A DNA stretch of 64,000 bases from Pseudonocardia halophobica (GTDB taxonomy: Bacteria; Actinomycetota; Actinomycetes; Mycobacteriales; Pseudonocardiaceae): assembly GCF_027922425.1 (NCBI RefSeq), contig NZ_BSFQ01000031.1:25749-89748 (forward strand), given 5' to 3'. Position numbers and translations under genes: made by a program. Numbering within the stretch: position 1 is the stretch's first letter; each line of letters starts with the position of its first letter. Below, piece after piece: positions 41,972-50,681 of this stretch. The notes beneath the pieces were generated by a model, which saw only the letters and a program-made list of their open reading frames with translations, was not told where the DNA came from and did not search any database.

Positions 41972-42835
41972 CTACGCGCTGAGTTGGCCCCGGCCCTCGT
42001 TCTCCAGTGCGGCCACGGCGGCGCGCGGCAGGTGCACCACACCCGCCTTCTCGAGCCGGGCCAGCTCGGACCGGGCCATCGCGTACGCGGCGAGCCGCTC
42101 GGCGTCGTTGTCCGAGTCCCGTGCGGTGGTGAGCAGCTTGATCGCCCGCTCCACCGACGCGCGCTCCGAGGCCGACAGCGAGGAGTGCCGGATCCGCTCG
42201 GCCGCGTCGCGCGCGGCCTCCCACGCCCGCACCGCCCGGTCGACGGCCGCGACGAACATCTCCGCGTGGTGGCGGTCCGCGGGCCGGTGGTCGGTGTCGA
42301 GCGCCTGGGCCTCGGCGAACGCCTCGACGAACCGCCCGGTGCTGGGCACCGAGACGTCCGCGAGGGCGGGCAGCCGCAGCACGGCCATCGGGTCGCACTC
42401 GTAGGCCGTGTACTCCTCGCGCAACAGGTCGAACCGCGCCCGGGCCTGCGCCCACGGCGGCGCCGGCGGGGCCTGCGGGCGGGGCGCCGCGGCCGGCGGC
42501 GGCGGGATCGGACGGCGCCGCCCGGCCCGGTGTGCGGTGATCGCGACGACGGCGAGCAGGAACAGGGGGGAGAAGGACACCGCGGCGAAGGCGGTCGCGG
42601 CCGCGGCGCTGCCCACCAGCCCCACGAGCAGGATGATCAGCGGGAGCGCGATCCACGGCGACGGCACGGCCATCCCGGGGCGGTACGGACCGTGGTGCCG
42701 GTGCGGCGGTCCCGACGCCATCCGGCGCACGCGTCGCGCGGTCCGCTCACCCGGATTCTCCCAGCGGGAACCGTGCCCCCGGCCGTAGCCGCCGGGCCCG
42801 CCGAAGCCGCCCGGGTGATGCGGACGCCGTGTCAT
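41972..42835 (-). CDS. Membrane-anchored protein of unknown function
   Basis: 287 residues. Gly/His/Arg-rich N-terminus (RRPHHPGGFGGPGGYGRGHG), one hydrophobic hairpin (WIALPLIILLVGLVGSAAAATAFAAVSFSPLFLLAVVAI, about residues 62-100), a proline/alanine linker, then a soluble helical domain (QARARFDLLREEYTAYECDPMAVLRLPALADVSVPSTGRFVEAFAEAQAL onward) rich in Ala, Arg and Glu. No enzyme motif. I do not recognise it beyond a common actinobacterial type. ATG at 42835 with AAGGAGG one base upstream, unusually close. Divergent from pyc by 259 bp that otherwise show nothing. Confidence 0.72.
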   Translation of the reverse strand: MTRRPHHPGGFGGPGGYGRGHGSRWENPGERTARRVRRMASGPPHRHHGPYRPGMAVPSPWIALPLIILLVGLVGSAAAATAFAAVSFSPLFLLAVVAITAHRAGRRRPIPPPPAAAPRPQAPPAPPWAQARARFDLLREEYTAYECDPMAVLRLPALADVSVPSTGRFVEAFAEAQALDTDHRPADRHHAEMFVAAVDRAVRAWEAARDAAERIRHSSLSASERASVERAIKLLTTARDSDNDAERLAAYAMARSELARLEKAGVVHLPRAAVAALENEGRGQLSA

Positions 42836-43094
42836 TCCTCCTTGGTACCCGAACGGGTGGTGACGTGCATCGACCCTGCGGGGGAATGCCCCGGTCGGCC
42901 GCATTCGCCGCCCCGGCCGGTCTCAGCGACGTCTCAGCCCTCCCGCCGCGGACGGGCCGGTTGCGCACTCCGCGCACCCTGTCCCATCTGGTGGTTCTGC
43001 GGTCGACGGGTGTTCGGGCCGCGTGCCACGATTCCCCGTCCCCGCCGCCACCGCGGCGCGGACGCGCGTCACGTCCGACGGACCAGGGAGCCGG

Positions 43095-46000
43095 ATGTTC
43101 TCGAAAGTGCTGGTGGCCAACCGTGGCGAGATCGCGATCCGGGCGTTCCGGGCCGCCTTCGAGCTGGGGATCTCGACGGTGGCGGTGTTTCCCTACGAGG
43201 ACCGCAACTCGCTGCACCGGGCGAAGGCCGACGAGTCGTACCTGATCGGCGAGCGCGGCCACCCCGTCCGCGCCTACCTGTCGGTCGAGGAGATCATCAA
43301 GGCGGCGAAGAAGGCCGGGGCCGACGCCGTCTACCCCGGCTACGGCTTCCTGTCCGAGAACCCCGATCTCGCCGCCGCCTGCCACGACGCCGGCATCACC
43401 TTCGTCGGGCCCCCGTCGGAGGTCCTGCACCTGACCGGCAACAAGTCCCGCGCGGTCGCGGCCGCGCGCGAGGCCGGGGTGCCGGTGCTGAAGTCGTCGG
43501 AACCCTCGGACGACGTGGAGACCCTGCTCGCCGCGGCCGACGACGTCGGGTTCCCGATCTTCGTCAAGGCGGTCGCCGGTGGCGGCGGCCGCGGCATGCG
43601 GCGGGTGGAGAAGCCGGGCGACCTGCGCGACGCCGTCGAGGCGGCCTCGCGCGAGGCCGAGTCGGCCTTCGGCGACGGGACCGTGTTCCTCGAGCAGGCG
43701 GTGGTGAACCCCCGCCACATCGAGGTGCAGATCCTGGCCGACGGCGAGGGCGACGTCGTGCACCTGTTCGAGCGGGACTGCTCGGTGCAGCGGCGCCACC
43801 AGAAGGTCGTCGAGATCGCACCGGCGCCGAACCTCGACCCCGAGCTGCGCGAGCGCATCTGCGCCGACGCCGTGAACTTCGCCCGGCACATCGGCTACCG
43901 CAACGCGGGCACCGTCGAGTTCCTCGTCGACGAGCGCGGCAACCACGTCTTCATCGAGATGAACCCGCGCATCCAGGTCGAGCACACGGTGACCGAGCAG
44001 GTCACCGACCGCGACCTGGTGATCGCCCAGCTGCGCATCGCCTCGGGGATGACGCTGCCGGAGCTGCACCTGACCCAGGACGAGGTCACCCTCTCCGGTG
44101 CGGCGCTGCAGTGCCGCGTGACCACCGAGGACCCGGCCAACGGGTTCCGCCCCGACACCGGCGTGATCAGCGCCTACCGCTCGCCCGGCGGCCCCGGCGT
44201 GCGGCTCGACGGCGGCACGGTGCACACCGGCGCCGAGGTCTCCGCGCACTTCGACTCGATGCTGGTCAAGCTGACCTGCCACGGCCACGACTTCGCCAAC
44301 GCCGTGCGGCGCGCCCGCCGGGCGATCGCGGAGTTCCGGATCCGCGGCGTCTCCACGAACCTGCCGTTCCTCGCCGCGGTCCTCGACGACCCGGACTTCG
44401 CCGCCGGGCGCATCACCACCAGCTTCATCGAGGACCGGCCGGAGCTGCTCAAGGCGCGCCCGTCCGCCGACCGCGGCTCGCGGATGCTGGCCTACCTCGC
44501 CGACGTCACGGTGAACCGGCCGAACGGTCCGCGCCCCGAGGTCGTCGAGCCCGTCGACAAGCTGCCTCCGGTCGACCTGAACGCCGAGCCGCCCGCCGGG
44601 TCCGCCCAGCTGCTGCGCGAGCTCGGGCCGGAGAAGTTCGCGCAACGGCTCCGCGACCAGAAGGCCGTGGCGGTCACCGACACCACGTTCCGGGACGCCC
44701 ACCAGTCCCTGCTGGCCACCCGGATCCGGACGCGGGACCTGCTCGCGGTGGCCCCGCACGTCGCGCGGATGGCGCCGGAGCTGCTCAGCCTGGAGTGCTG
44801 GGGCGGCGCGACCTACGACGTCGCGCTGCGGTTCCTCGCCGAGGACCCGTGGGAGCGACTGGCGGCGCTGAAGGAGGCCGTGCCGAACATCTGCACGCAG
44901 ATGCTGCTGCGCGGCCGCAACACCGTCGGCTACACGCCGTACCCGACCGAGGTCACGGACGCGTTCGTCGCCGAGGCCGCGAAGACCGGCATGGACATCT
45001 TCCGGATCTTCGACGCGCTCAACGACATCTCGCAGATGCGCCCGGCCATCGAGGCGGTCCGCGAGACCGGGACCGCGGTCGCGGAGGTGGCGCTCTGCTA
45101 CACCGCGGACCTGTCGAACCCCGGCGAGAAGCTCTACACCCTCGACTACTACCTGCGCCTGGCCGAGCAGATCGTCGAGGCCGGCGCGCACGTCCTGGCG
45201 ATCAAGGACATGGCCGGGCTGCTGCGCCCGCCCGCCGCGCGCACGCTCGTCGAGGCGCTGCGTAGCCGGTTCGACCTGCCGGTGCACCTGCACACCCACG
45301 ACACCGCGGGCGGCCAGCTGGCCACGCTGATCACGGCGATCGACGCCGGTGTCGACGCCGTCGACGGAGCGGTCGCCTCGATGGCCGGCACCACCAGCCA
45401 GCCCTCGCTGTCGGCACTGGTCGCGACGACCGACCACACCGAGCGGGCGTCGGGGCTGTCGCTGCAGTCGGTCTCGGACCTGGAGCCGTACTGGGAGGCG
45501 GTGCGGAAGGTCTACGCGCCGTTCGAGTCCGGGCTCGCCTCGCCGACCGGCCGCGTGTACACCCACGAGATCCCGGGCGGGCAGCTGTCCAACCTGCGCC
45601 AGCAGGCGATCGCGCTCGGGCTGGGGGACCGGTTCGAGCTGATCGAGGACTGCTACGCCGCCGCGGACCGGATGCTGGGCCGGCTGGTCAAGGTCACGCC
45701 GTCGTCCAAGGTCGTCGGTGACCTGGCCCTGCACCTGGTCGGCGCGGGGGTCACGGCCGACGACTTCGAGTCCGACCCGGGCAAGTTCGACGTCCCGGAC
45801 TCGGTGATCGGGTTCCTGCGCGGCGAGCTGGGCGACCCGCCCGGCGGCTGGCCGGAGCCGTTCCGGACCCGGGCGCTGGAGGGCCGCTCGCCGGAGGCCG
45901 AGCACCCCGAGCTGAGCATCGAGGACCGGCGCGGGTTGCGCGACGAGCGCCGCCGGACGTTGAACCGGCTGCTGTTCCCCGCCCCGACCAAGGAGTTCGA

Positions 46001-46472
46001 CGCCCACCGGGAGCACTACGGCGACACCAGCGTGCTGTCGACGAAGGACTTCTTCTACGGCCTCGAGCCGGACATCGAGCACACGGTCACCCTCGAGCAG
46101 GGCGTGACGCTGCTCATCGAGCTCGAGGCGATCTCCGAGCCCGACGAGCGGGGCTACCGGACCGTGCTGACCACGCTCAACGGGCAGCTGCGGCCGGTGT
46201 CGGTGCGCGACCAGTCGATCCAGACGGACGTCAAGGTCGCGGAGAAGGCCGAGCGGGGCAACGACCACCACGTCGCCGCGCCGTTCGGCGGCGTCGTCAC
46301 GCTGCAGGTGGGCGAGGGCGACGCGGTGTCCGCCGGCCAGACCGTCGCCACCATCGAGGCGATGAAGATGGAGGCCAGCATCTCCGCCCAGCGCGGCGGC
46401 ACGGTCTCCCGGCTCGCCATCGGCAAGGTCCAGCAGGTGGAGGGCGGCGACCTGCTGCTGGAGATCGAGTAG
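43095..46472 (+). CDS. pyc: Pyruvate carboxylase
   Basis: 1125 residues, the full single-chain enzyme (usual ~1130-1180). Biotin carboxylase domain (KVLVANRGEIAIRAFRAAFELG; KAVAGGGGRGMR; FIEMNPRIQVEHTVTEQVT), carboxyltransferase domain starting VAVTDTTFRDAHQSLLATRIRT (about residue 532) with the LECWGGATYDVALRFL metal-site region, and a C-terminal biotinyl domain with EAMKMEA, biotin lysine at about 1091. Makes oxaloacetate from pyruvate, which complements malate synthase in filling the TCA cycle. ATG at 43095 with GGGAG. In M. tuberculosis it is also next to rsmD and coaD. Confidence 0.97.
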   Translation: MFSKVLVANRGEIAIRAFRAAFELGISTVAVFPYEDRNSLHRAKADESYLIGERGHPVRAYLSVEEIIKAAKKAGADAVYPGYGFLSENPDLAAACHDAGITFVGPPSEVLHLTGNKSRAVAAAREAGVPVLKSSEPSDDVETLLAAADDVGFPIFVKAVAGGGGRGMRRVEKPGDLRDAVEAASREAESAFGDGTVFLEQAVVNPRHIEVQILADGEGDVVHLFERDCSVQRRHQKVVEIAPAPNLDPELRERICADAVNFARHIGYRNAGTVEFLVDERGNHVFIEMNPRIQVEHTVTEQVTDRDLVIAQLRIASGMTLPELHLTQDEVTLSGAALQCRVTTEDPANGFRPDTGVISAYRSPGGPGVRLDGGTVHTGAEVSAHFDSMLVKLTCHGHDFANAVRRARRAIAEFRIRGVSTNLPFLAAVLDDPDFAAGRITTSFIEDRPELLKARPSADRGSRMLAYLADVTVNRPNGPRPEVVEPVDKLPPVDLNAEPPAGSAQLLRELGPEKFAQRLRDQKAVAVTDTTFRDAHQSLLATRIRTRDLLAVAPHVARMAPELLSLECWGGATYDVALRFLAEDPWERLAALKEAVPNICTQMLLRGRNTVGYTPYPTEVTDAFVAEAAKTGMDIFRIFDALNDISQMRPAIEAVRETGTAVAEVALCYTADLSNPGEKLYTLDYYLRLAEQIVEAGAHVLAIKDMAGLLRPPAARTLVEALRSRFDLPVHLHTHDTAGGQLATLITAIDAGVDAVDGAVASMAGTTSQPSLSALVATTDHTERASGLSLQSVSDLEPYWEAVRKVYAPFESGLASPTGRVYTHEIPGGQLSNLRQQAIALGLGDRFELIEDCYAAADRMLGRLVKVTPSSKVVGDLALHLVGAGVTADDFESDPGKFDVPDSVIGFLRGELGDPPGGWPEPFRTRALEGRSPEAEHPELSIEDRRGLRDERRRTLNRLLFPAPTKEFDAHREHYGDTSVLSTKDFFYGLEPDIEHTVTLEQGVTLLIELEAISEPDERGYRTVLTTLNGQLRPVSVRDQSIQTDVKVAEKAERGNDHHVAAPFGGVVTLQVGEGDAVSAGQTVATIEAMKMEASISAQRGGTVSRLAIGKVQQVEGGDLLLEIE

Positions 46473-46483
46473 CCGACCCGGCG

Positions 46484-46534
46484 GCACGAACGGCGCTCTC
46501 GTGCGCTAGGACTGCACGAGAGTGCCGTTCGTGC
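46484..46534. terminator. 21-bp-arm inverted repeat between pyc and rsmD
   Basis: Arms 46484-46504 and 46514-46534, complementary over 21 bp with one mismatch, 9-nt loop. Left arm starts GCACGAACGGCGCTCTCGTG. It begins 12 bp after the pyc stop and can terminate pyc mRNA; its right arm holds a GTG that could be mistaken for the rsmD start. Confidence 0.65.
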
Positions 46535-46551
46535 GATCGGAGGTGGGCGCG

Positions 46552-47145
46552 GTGACCAGGATCATCGCGGGGCGCGCCCGTGGGCGGCGGCTCGCGGTGC
46601 CGGGTTCGGGCACCCGCCCCACCTCGGACCGGGTGCGCGAGGCGCTGTTCTCCGCGCTCGACCACGACCCGGGCCTCGAGGGCGCCGCGGTGCTCGACCT
46701 CTGCGCGGGCACCGGGGCCCTCGGGCTCGAGGCCCTCTCCCGCGGGGCCGCGCACGCCCTGTTCGTCGAGTCCGACCGGAAGGCGGCGGGGGTGCTGCGG
46801 CGCAACCTCGCGACCGTCGGGCTGGGCGGGGAGGTCCGGCTCGGCCCGGCAGGGACGGTCCTCGCGGGGCCCGCGCCCCGGCCGTTCGACCTCGTGCTGG
46901 TCGACCCGCCCTACGCCGTGACCGACGACGAGGTCGCCGCCTGGCTGCACGCGGCCGCCACACACGGCTGGCTGGCCGACGACGCCGTGGTGATCGTCGA
47001 GCGGGGCCGGTCAGGGGGAACCCGCGCCGCCGGTTTCCCCTGGCCGGAACCGCTCGAAGGCGTGCGTGAGCGTCGTTACGGGGACACCGTGATCCACGTC
47101 GGCGGCTGTTACGGTCCGGCCATGCCAGCTGAGGCGCAGCGATGA
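46552..47145 (+). CDS. rsmD: 16S rRNA (guanine(966)-N2)-methyltransferase RsmD
   Basis: 197 residues. SAM-binding AAVLDLCAGTGALGLEALSRGA (motif I) and the catalytic FDLVLVDPPYAV. N-terminus TRIIAGRARGRRLAVPGSGTRPTSDRVREALFSAL is the RsmD signature. GTG at 46552 is chosen: GGAGG eight bases upstream and the family N-terminus follows; a GTG at 46522 lies within the inverted repeat. Stop overlaps coaD (ATGA). Confidence 0.95.
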   Translation: MTRIIAGRARGRRLAVPGSGTRPTSDRVREALFSALDHDPGLEGAAVLDLCAGTGALGLEALSRGAAHALFVESDRKAAGVLRRNLATVGLGGEVRLGPAGTVLAGPAPRPFDLVLVDPPYAVTDDEVAAWLHAAATHGWLADDAVVIVERGRSGGTRAAGFPWPEPLEGVRERRYGDTVIHVGGCYGPAMPAEAQR

Positions 47146-47624
47146 GGCGCGCGGTCTGTCCCGGCTCGTTCGACCCCGTGACGCTCGGCCATCTCGACGT
47201 CATCTCGCGGGCCGCCGGCCTGTTCGACGAGGTCGTCGTCGCCGTGCTGATCAACAAGAAGAAGCAGGGGCTGTTCTCCGTCGAGGAGCGCATCGCGATG
47301 CTCGAGGAGACCACGGCCGACCTCCCGAACGTCCGCGCGGACTCCTTCCACGGCCTGCTCGTGGACTACTGCCGTGCCCACGACATCAAGGCCATCGTCA
47401 AGGGCCTGCGCGCCGTCACCGACTTCGACTACGAGCTGCAGATGGCGCAGATGAACCAGCGCCTCTCGGGCGTCGACACGCTGTTCATGTCGACCAACCC
47501 CGAGTTCAGCTTCCTGTCCAGCTCGCTGGTCAAGGAGGTCGCGACCTACGGCGGCGACGTCGCGCACCTGCTCCCGCCCTCGGTGCACCGCCAGCTCCTC
47601 GACCGGATCGCCGAGCGCAGCTGA
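47142..47624 (+). CDS. coaD: Phosphopantetheine adenylyltransferase
   Basis: 160 residues. PGSFDPVTLGHLDVISRAAGLFDEV with the HxGH-like GHLD, MLEETTADLPNV, VKGLRAVTDFDYELQMAQMNQRL and FLSSSLVKEVATYGGDV, all diagnostic. Penultimate step of coenzyme A synthesis. Coupled to rsmD by ATGA. Confidence 0.97.
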   Translation: MRRAVCPGSFDPVTLGHLDVISRAAGLFDEVVVAVLINKKKQGLFSVEERIAMLEETTADLPNVRADSFHGLLVDYCRAHDIKAIVKGLRAVTDFDYELQMAQMNQRLSGVDTLFMSTNPEFSFLSSSLVKEVATYGGDVAHLLPPSVHRQLLDRIAERS

Positions 47625-47738
47625 CGCCCGTACCCGGGTGTCGCGCGGTCTATGCCGGCGATCACCCGGTCGGAACTTGACACGCCCTGGCGTCGCGAAT
47701 ACGGGGATCCCGGGCGGGCCGGTGAGAGGATCGCGGCC

Positions 47739-48485
47739 GTGTACAGGGTCTTCGAGTCGCTCGACGCACTGGTGACGGTGGTGGAGGAGGCGCGGGGCGT
47801 CCCCATGACCGCCAACTGCGTGGTGCCGCGCGGCGACGTCCTCGACCTGCTCGACGACCTGCGCGAGGCCGTCCCGGGCGAGCTCGACGACGCCCAGGAC
47901 GTCCTCGACCGGCGCGACGAGATCGTCGGCGAGGCCGAGCGGGAGGCCGAGGAGACCCGGACCGCCGCGTCGACCGAGGCCGAGGAGATGCTCGCCGAGG
48001 CCCGCGCCGAGGCCGAACGGCTGGTGGCCGAGGCCCGCGAGGAGGCCGAACGCACCCTCGCCGACGCCCGGCACGAGGCGGACACGATGATCGCCGACGG
48101 CCGGCAGGAGTACGAGGAACTCACCGAGCGGGCCCGGCACGACGCCGACCGGCTCGCCGAGGCCGGCCGCACCACGCACGACCGGTACGTCGCCGACGGG
48201 CAGGCCGAACAGGCCCGGCTCGTGGCCGGCACCGAGGTCGTCCGGGCGGCGCACACCGAGGCGGCCCGGATCGTCGACACCGCCGACGGCGAGGCCGACC
48301 GGCTGCGCCGCGAGTGCGACGGCTACGTCGACGCCAAGCTCGCCGAGTTCGAGGACACCCTCACCAAAGCGCTGCGCACCGTCAGCCGGGGGCGCAGCCA
48401 GCTGTGGAAGGGTGGCTCGCCCAACGGCACCCCCGCCACCGCCCTGCACGGGCGCACGGGGACGGGGATGGACCTGATCGACTGA
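47739..48485 (+). CDS. sepIVA: SepIVA-like DivIVA-domain coiled-coil protein
   Basis: 248 residues. The N-terminus YRVFESLDALVTVVEEARGVPMTANCVVPRGDVLDLLDDLREAVPGELDDAQDVLDRRD closely follows mycobacterial SepIVA, followed by a long Ala/Glu/Arg coiled coil (residues ~60-215) with heptad-like EAERLVAEAREEAERTL repeats and ending LRTVSRGRSQLWKG. SepIVA is a septum- and pole-associated protein of mycobacteria controlling cell elongation and division. GTG at 47739 matches the conserved start, with GAGAGGA upstream. Conserved neighbour of coaD and DUF177 in mycobacteria. Confidence 0.9.
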   Translation: MYRVFESLDALVTVVEEARGVPMTANCVVPRGDVLDLLDDLREAVPGELDDAQDVLDRRDEIVGEAEREAEETRTAASTEAEEMLAEARAEAERLVAEAREEAERTLADARHEADTMIADGRQEYEELTERARHDADRLAEAGRTTHDRYVADGQAEQARLVAGTEVVRAAHTEAARIVDTADGEADRLRRECDGYVDAKLAEFEDTLTKALRTVSRGRSQLWKGGSPNGTPATALHGRTGTGMDLID

Positions 48486-48530
48486 GCGCCGCGCGCGTTC
48501 GTCGAGCTGGGTCGGCGCGCTTGTCGGCGG

Positions 48531-49219
48531 TGATCGTCGGTTGTGTGCGCCGAGGGTTGTGTGGAGCGCCGTGGGTGCACGGCGTCGCTGATCTTGGGGT
48601 GGCCGTCGCCGGGCAAGATCGCCGTTCAGGTGCAGCGAGGCTGGGCTCGGCTGCCTTGAGCGCACGATTCGACCAATCATTGGGCGACGTTGCCGTGATC
48701 GTTGTGGTCCTGCAGGGGGGCGACCCCGGCTGCCCTGAGCGCACGGCAACACTGATCAGGTCGGGTACTTGGCGGTCATGATCGTCTTCGTTGTGCAGGG
48801 AAGGTGGGGCGCGCAGCCCTGAGTGCACCAGATCAGCGATCTTCCGAGCCGGTATCGAGACGTCTCCGGGCTCGGCCGACTCAGCTGCCCTGAGCGCACG
48901 GCTTCGCCGGCCGCCGGAAGGCGCGGTCATGATCGTTGTTGAAGTGCACCGTGTGTGGGCGAGCCTGCCCTGAATGCACCGCAACACTGATCGCGCGGTG
49001 CGCTGAGCGGTCGTGATCGTCTTTGTCGTGCAGGGATGGTGGGCCGCGCAGCCCCGAGGGCAAGGAACCGGCGATCAGTCGAGCCGACGCCGAGACGCTC
49101 CCAGCGCGGTGGGCCGGGGGGCTTGAGCGCAGGGCATCGCCGATCACGGTCGATCATGATCGCATCGTTTAGTGCACTGATGGTGAGCTTCGCTGCCCTG
49201 AGTTCACGGGGCCAGGGAC
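48531..49219. repeat. Array 1 of the ~63-nt TGATCG-bounded structured repeat (7 clear units)
   Basis: The 819-bp gap after sepIVA holds no credible gene. It carries seven recognisable units at 48531-48593, 48617-48678, 48696-48758, 48779-48841, 48930-48992, 49014-49077 and 49157-49219, each 62-64 nt. Typical units open TGATCGT, contain GTGCAGGG and CCCTGAG(T/C)GCAC as an inverted pair, and end in TGATC or CGATCA. Unit starts are 79-86 bp apart, with double gaps where a decayed unit (for example 48884-48903) remains. Confidence 0.75.
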
Positions 49220-49304
49220 CTCTTGAGGCCCTTCCGGGCGCGGTGGGCGGTGCCGGATTCGAGAGCCGCGGAACCGGCGCGATCGCGCTGCCGTCCGAGC
49301 GCGC

Positions 49305-50147
49305 ATGGATCTCTCCCTCCCCTTCCTCGGCTCGGAGGCGACGGCCACCGGCTCGCTCACCCGGGGCGCGCTGCGCGGGCCGCGCTTCCGCAGACTCCTG
49401 CCCGACGTCTACGTGCCCGCAGACCTGCCCGTCGACCTCGCAGTGCGTGCCCGGGCGGCCGCGGTGTGGGCGGGGAAGGGCGCCGTCGTTGCCGGCTGGG
49501 CCGCCGCGGAGCTGCTCGGTGCGTCGTGCGGGCCCCGGGACGCGCCCGTCGACCTGATCATCCGCGGCGGAACGACGAGGTCGCCGGCGGGTGTCCTGCT
49601 CCGGCGGACCAGGCTGTGGAGCGACGAGACCACGCACCGGGCCGGGGTGGAGGTCACGACGCCGGCTCGGACGGCCTTCGACGTGGCCAGGTGGGCTCCG
49701 GACCTCGTCGAACAAGTCGCGGGTGTGGACGCGGTGGCCCACGTCTGGCAGCTCGAGGTCGACCGGATCCGCTCGCTGTGGCGACGGCACCTCGGCGCAC
49801 ACGGCAGCGCAGACCTGGCGGAGGTTCTCCGGCTCGTCGACACGCGGGCGGAGTCGCCCATGGAGTCGCGGATCCGCGTCGCGCTGCACCTGGCCGGGCT
49901 CCCACGTCCGCGGGTGCAGCACCGGGTGGGTCCGCACCGGCTGGACCTCGCGTATCCGGAGGCGCTGCTCGGCGTCGAGCACGACGGCCCGCACCACCGC
50001 GAGGCCGAGCAGGCGCGGCGGGACCTGGAACGAGAGGCGTTCCTCGCCTGCGCAGGCTGGCGGGTGGTTCGGTTCGCCTCGTGGACGGTGCTGCACGAGC
50101 CGGATCGGATCGCGCGGGAGGTCGGAGCGCTCCTCGCGGCGTCGTGA
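49305..50147 (+). CDS. AbiEi-like N-domain + DUF559 (restriction-endonuclease-fold) protein
   Basis: 280 residues. The N-terminal ~150 residues (GALRGPRFRRLLPDVYVPADLPVDLAVRARAAAVWAGKGAVVAGWAAAELLG, then TTPARTAFDVAR) resemble the AbiEi antitoxin-like module common in actinobacteria. The C-terminus is DUF559: RLDLAYPEALLGVEHDGPHH (residues ~211-230) gives the D...E-x-D pattern of a PD-(D/E)XK nuclease fold, then RRDLEREAFLACAGWRVVRF. No AbiEii toxin gene is next to it. Biochemical role unknown; nuclease activity possible. Isolated between two repeat arrays, and its stop codon is part of the first unit of array 2. Confidence 0.82.
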   Translation: MDLSLPFLGSEATATGSLTRGALRGPRFRRLLPDVYVPADLPVDLAVRARAAAVWAGKGAVVAGWAAAELLGASCGPRDAPVDLIIRGGTTRSPAGVLLRRTRLWSDETTHRAGVEVTTPARTAFDVARWAPDLVEQVAGVDAVAHVWQLEVDRIRSLWRRHLGAHGSADLAEVLRLVDTRAESPMESRIRVALHLAGLPRPRVQHRVGPHRLDLAYPEALLGVEHDGPHHREAEQARRDLEREAFLACAGWRVVRFASWTVLHEPDRIAREVGALLAAS

Positions 50148-50592
50148 TCGACGATCGCGTGCATTTACGGCGGCGTCGAGGACCGCGACTGCACCGAACT
50201 AGCGATCATGTCGAAGGGGTGGGCGGGTCGCGGCTGGTGATCGCCAGTCCCGTGCAGTGGCGGCAGCCCGAACGACCACTGCTGCACCACGTCAACGATC
50301 ATGGCCGACCAGCCCACGCGCTGCTCGTGGCGTCATGATCGGCGATCGCGTGCACCCATGGCGGCGGCCGTGACCGTGGCTGCACCGAGCCGACGATCAT
50401 GGTCGGGTTGCTGGTGGCGCGGGCTGCCGCCAGGCGTGATCGCTAGTTCCGTGCGCTGATGGCGGAGTCGACGGCCATCGCTGCACCGAGTCGACGATCA
50501 TGGCTGCGGCGACCGGCCTCAGGCCTCGTGATCGGCCTTCGCGTGCATCGGCGGCGGTATCAGCGCCCCTCATCGCAAAGGACCGACGATCA
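50145..50592. repeat. Array 2: five 64-nt units bounded by TGATCG...CGATCA
   Basis: The 534-bp gap after the AbiEi/DUF559 gene contains five units of exactly 64 nt: 50145-50208, 50238-50301, 50336-50399, 50437-50500, 50529-50592. Each begins TGATCG and ends with its reverse complement CGATCA, always followed by TG. The first four contain GTGCA/G near position 15-19 and TGCAC near 46-51, allowing a nested hairpin. Intervals are 28-37 bp. No open reading frame of note. Confidence 0.85.
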
Positions 50593-50669
50593 TGGTCGAT
50601 GGCGGGCGGGATCGGCGCCCAGTCGATCACTATCCGGTCAACCGTCTCAACACGCTGTGCCGGACGGAC

Positions 50670-50675
50670 TACTCT
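50670..50675 (+). promoter_or_regulatory. Leaderless -10 for the MinD-like gene
   Basis: TACTCT, six bases, then ATG at 50682, without a ribosome site. Third example of the same spacing in this window. Confidence 0.5.
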
Positions 50676-50681
50676 GCGCGC

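Noticed and set aside
41355..45265. Long open frames translating the 22-bp array into a repetitive SREFRQRESGVPAARV-type protein, continuing antisense or out of frame into pyc
   Set aside because: Caused by a stop-free 22-bp repeat in GC-rich DNA; overlaps recG, the membrane protein gene and pyc, has no ribosome site and no conserved domain.
48486..49304. Small protein genes in the gap after sepIVA
   Set aside because: All frames there cross the repeated units, lack ribosome sites and show no consistent codon bias.
49305..50147. A complete AbiE toxin-antitoxin pair
   Set aside because: No nucleotidyltransferase (AbiEii) gene on either side; the flanks are repeat arrays.
50145..50592. CRISPR array (regular units with 28-37-bp intervals)
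   Set aside because: The units diverge from each other by many bases, are bounded by inverted hexamers, the intervals themselves start with a conserved word (TGG), and no cas gene is present.
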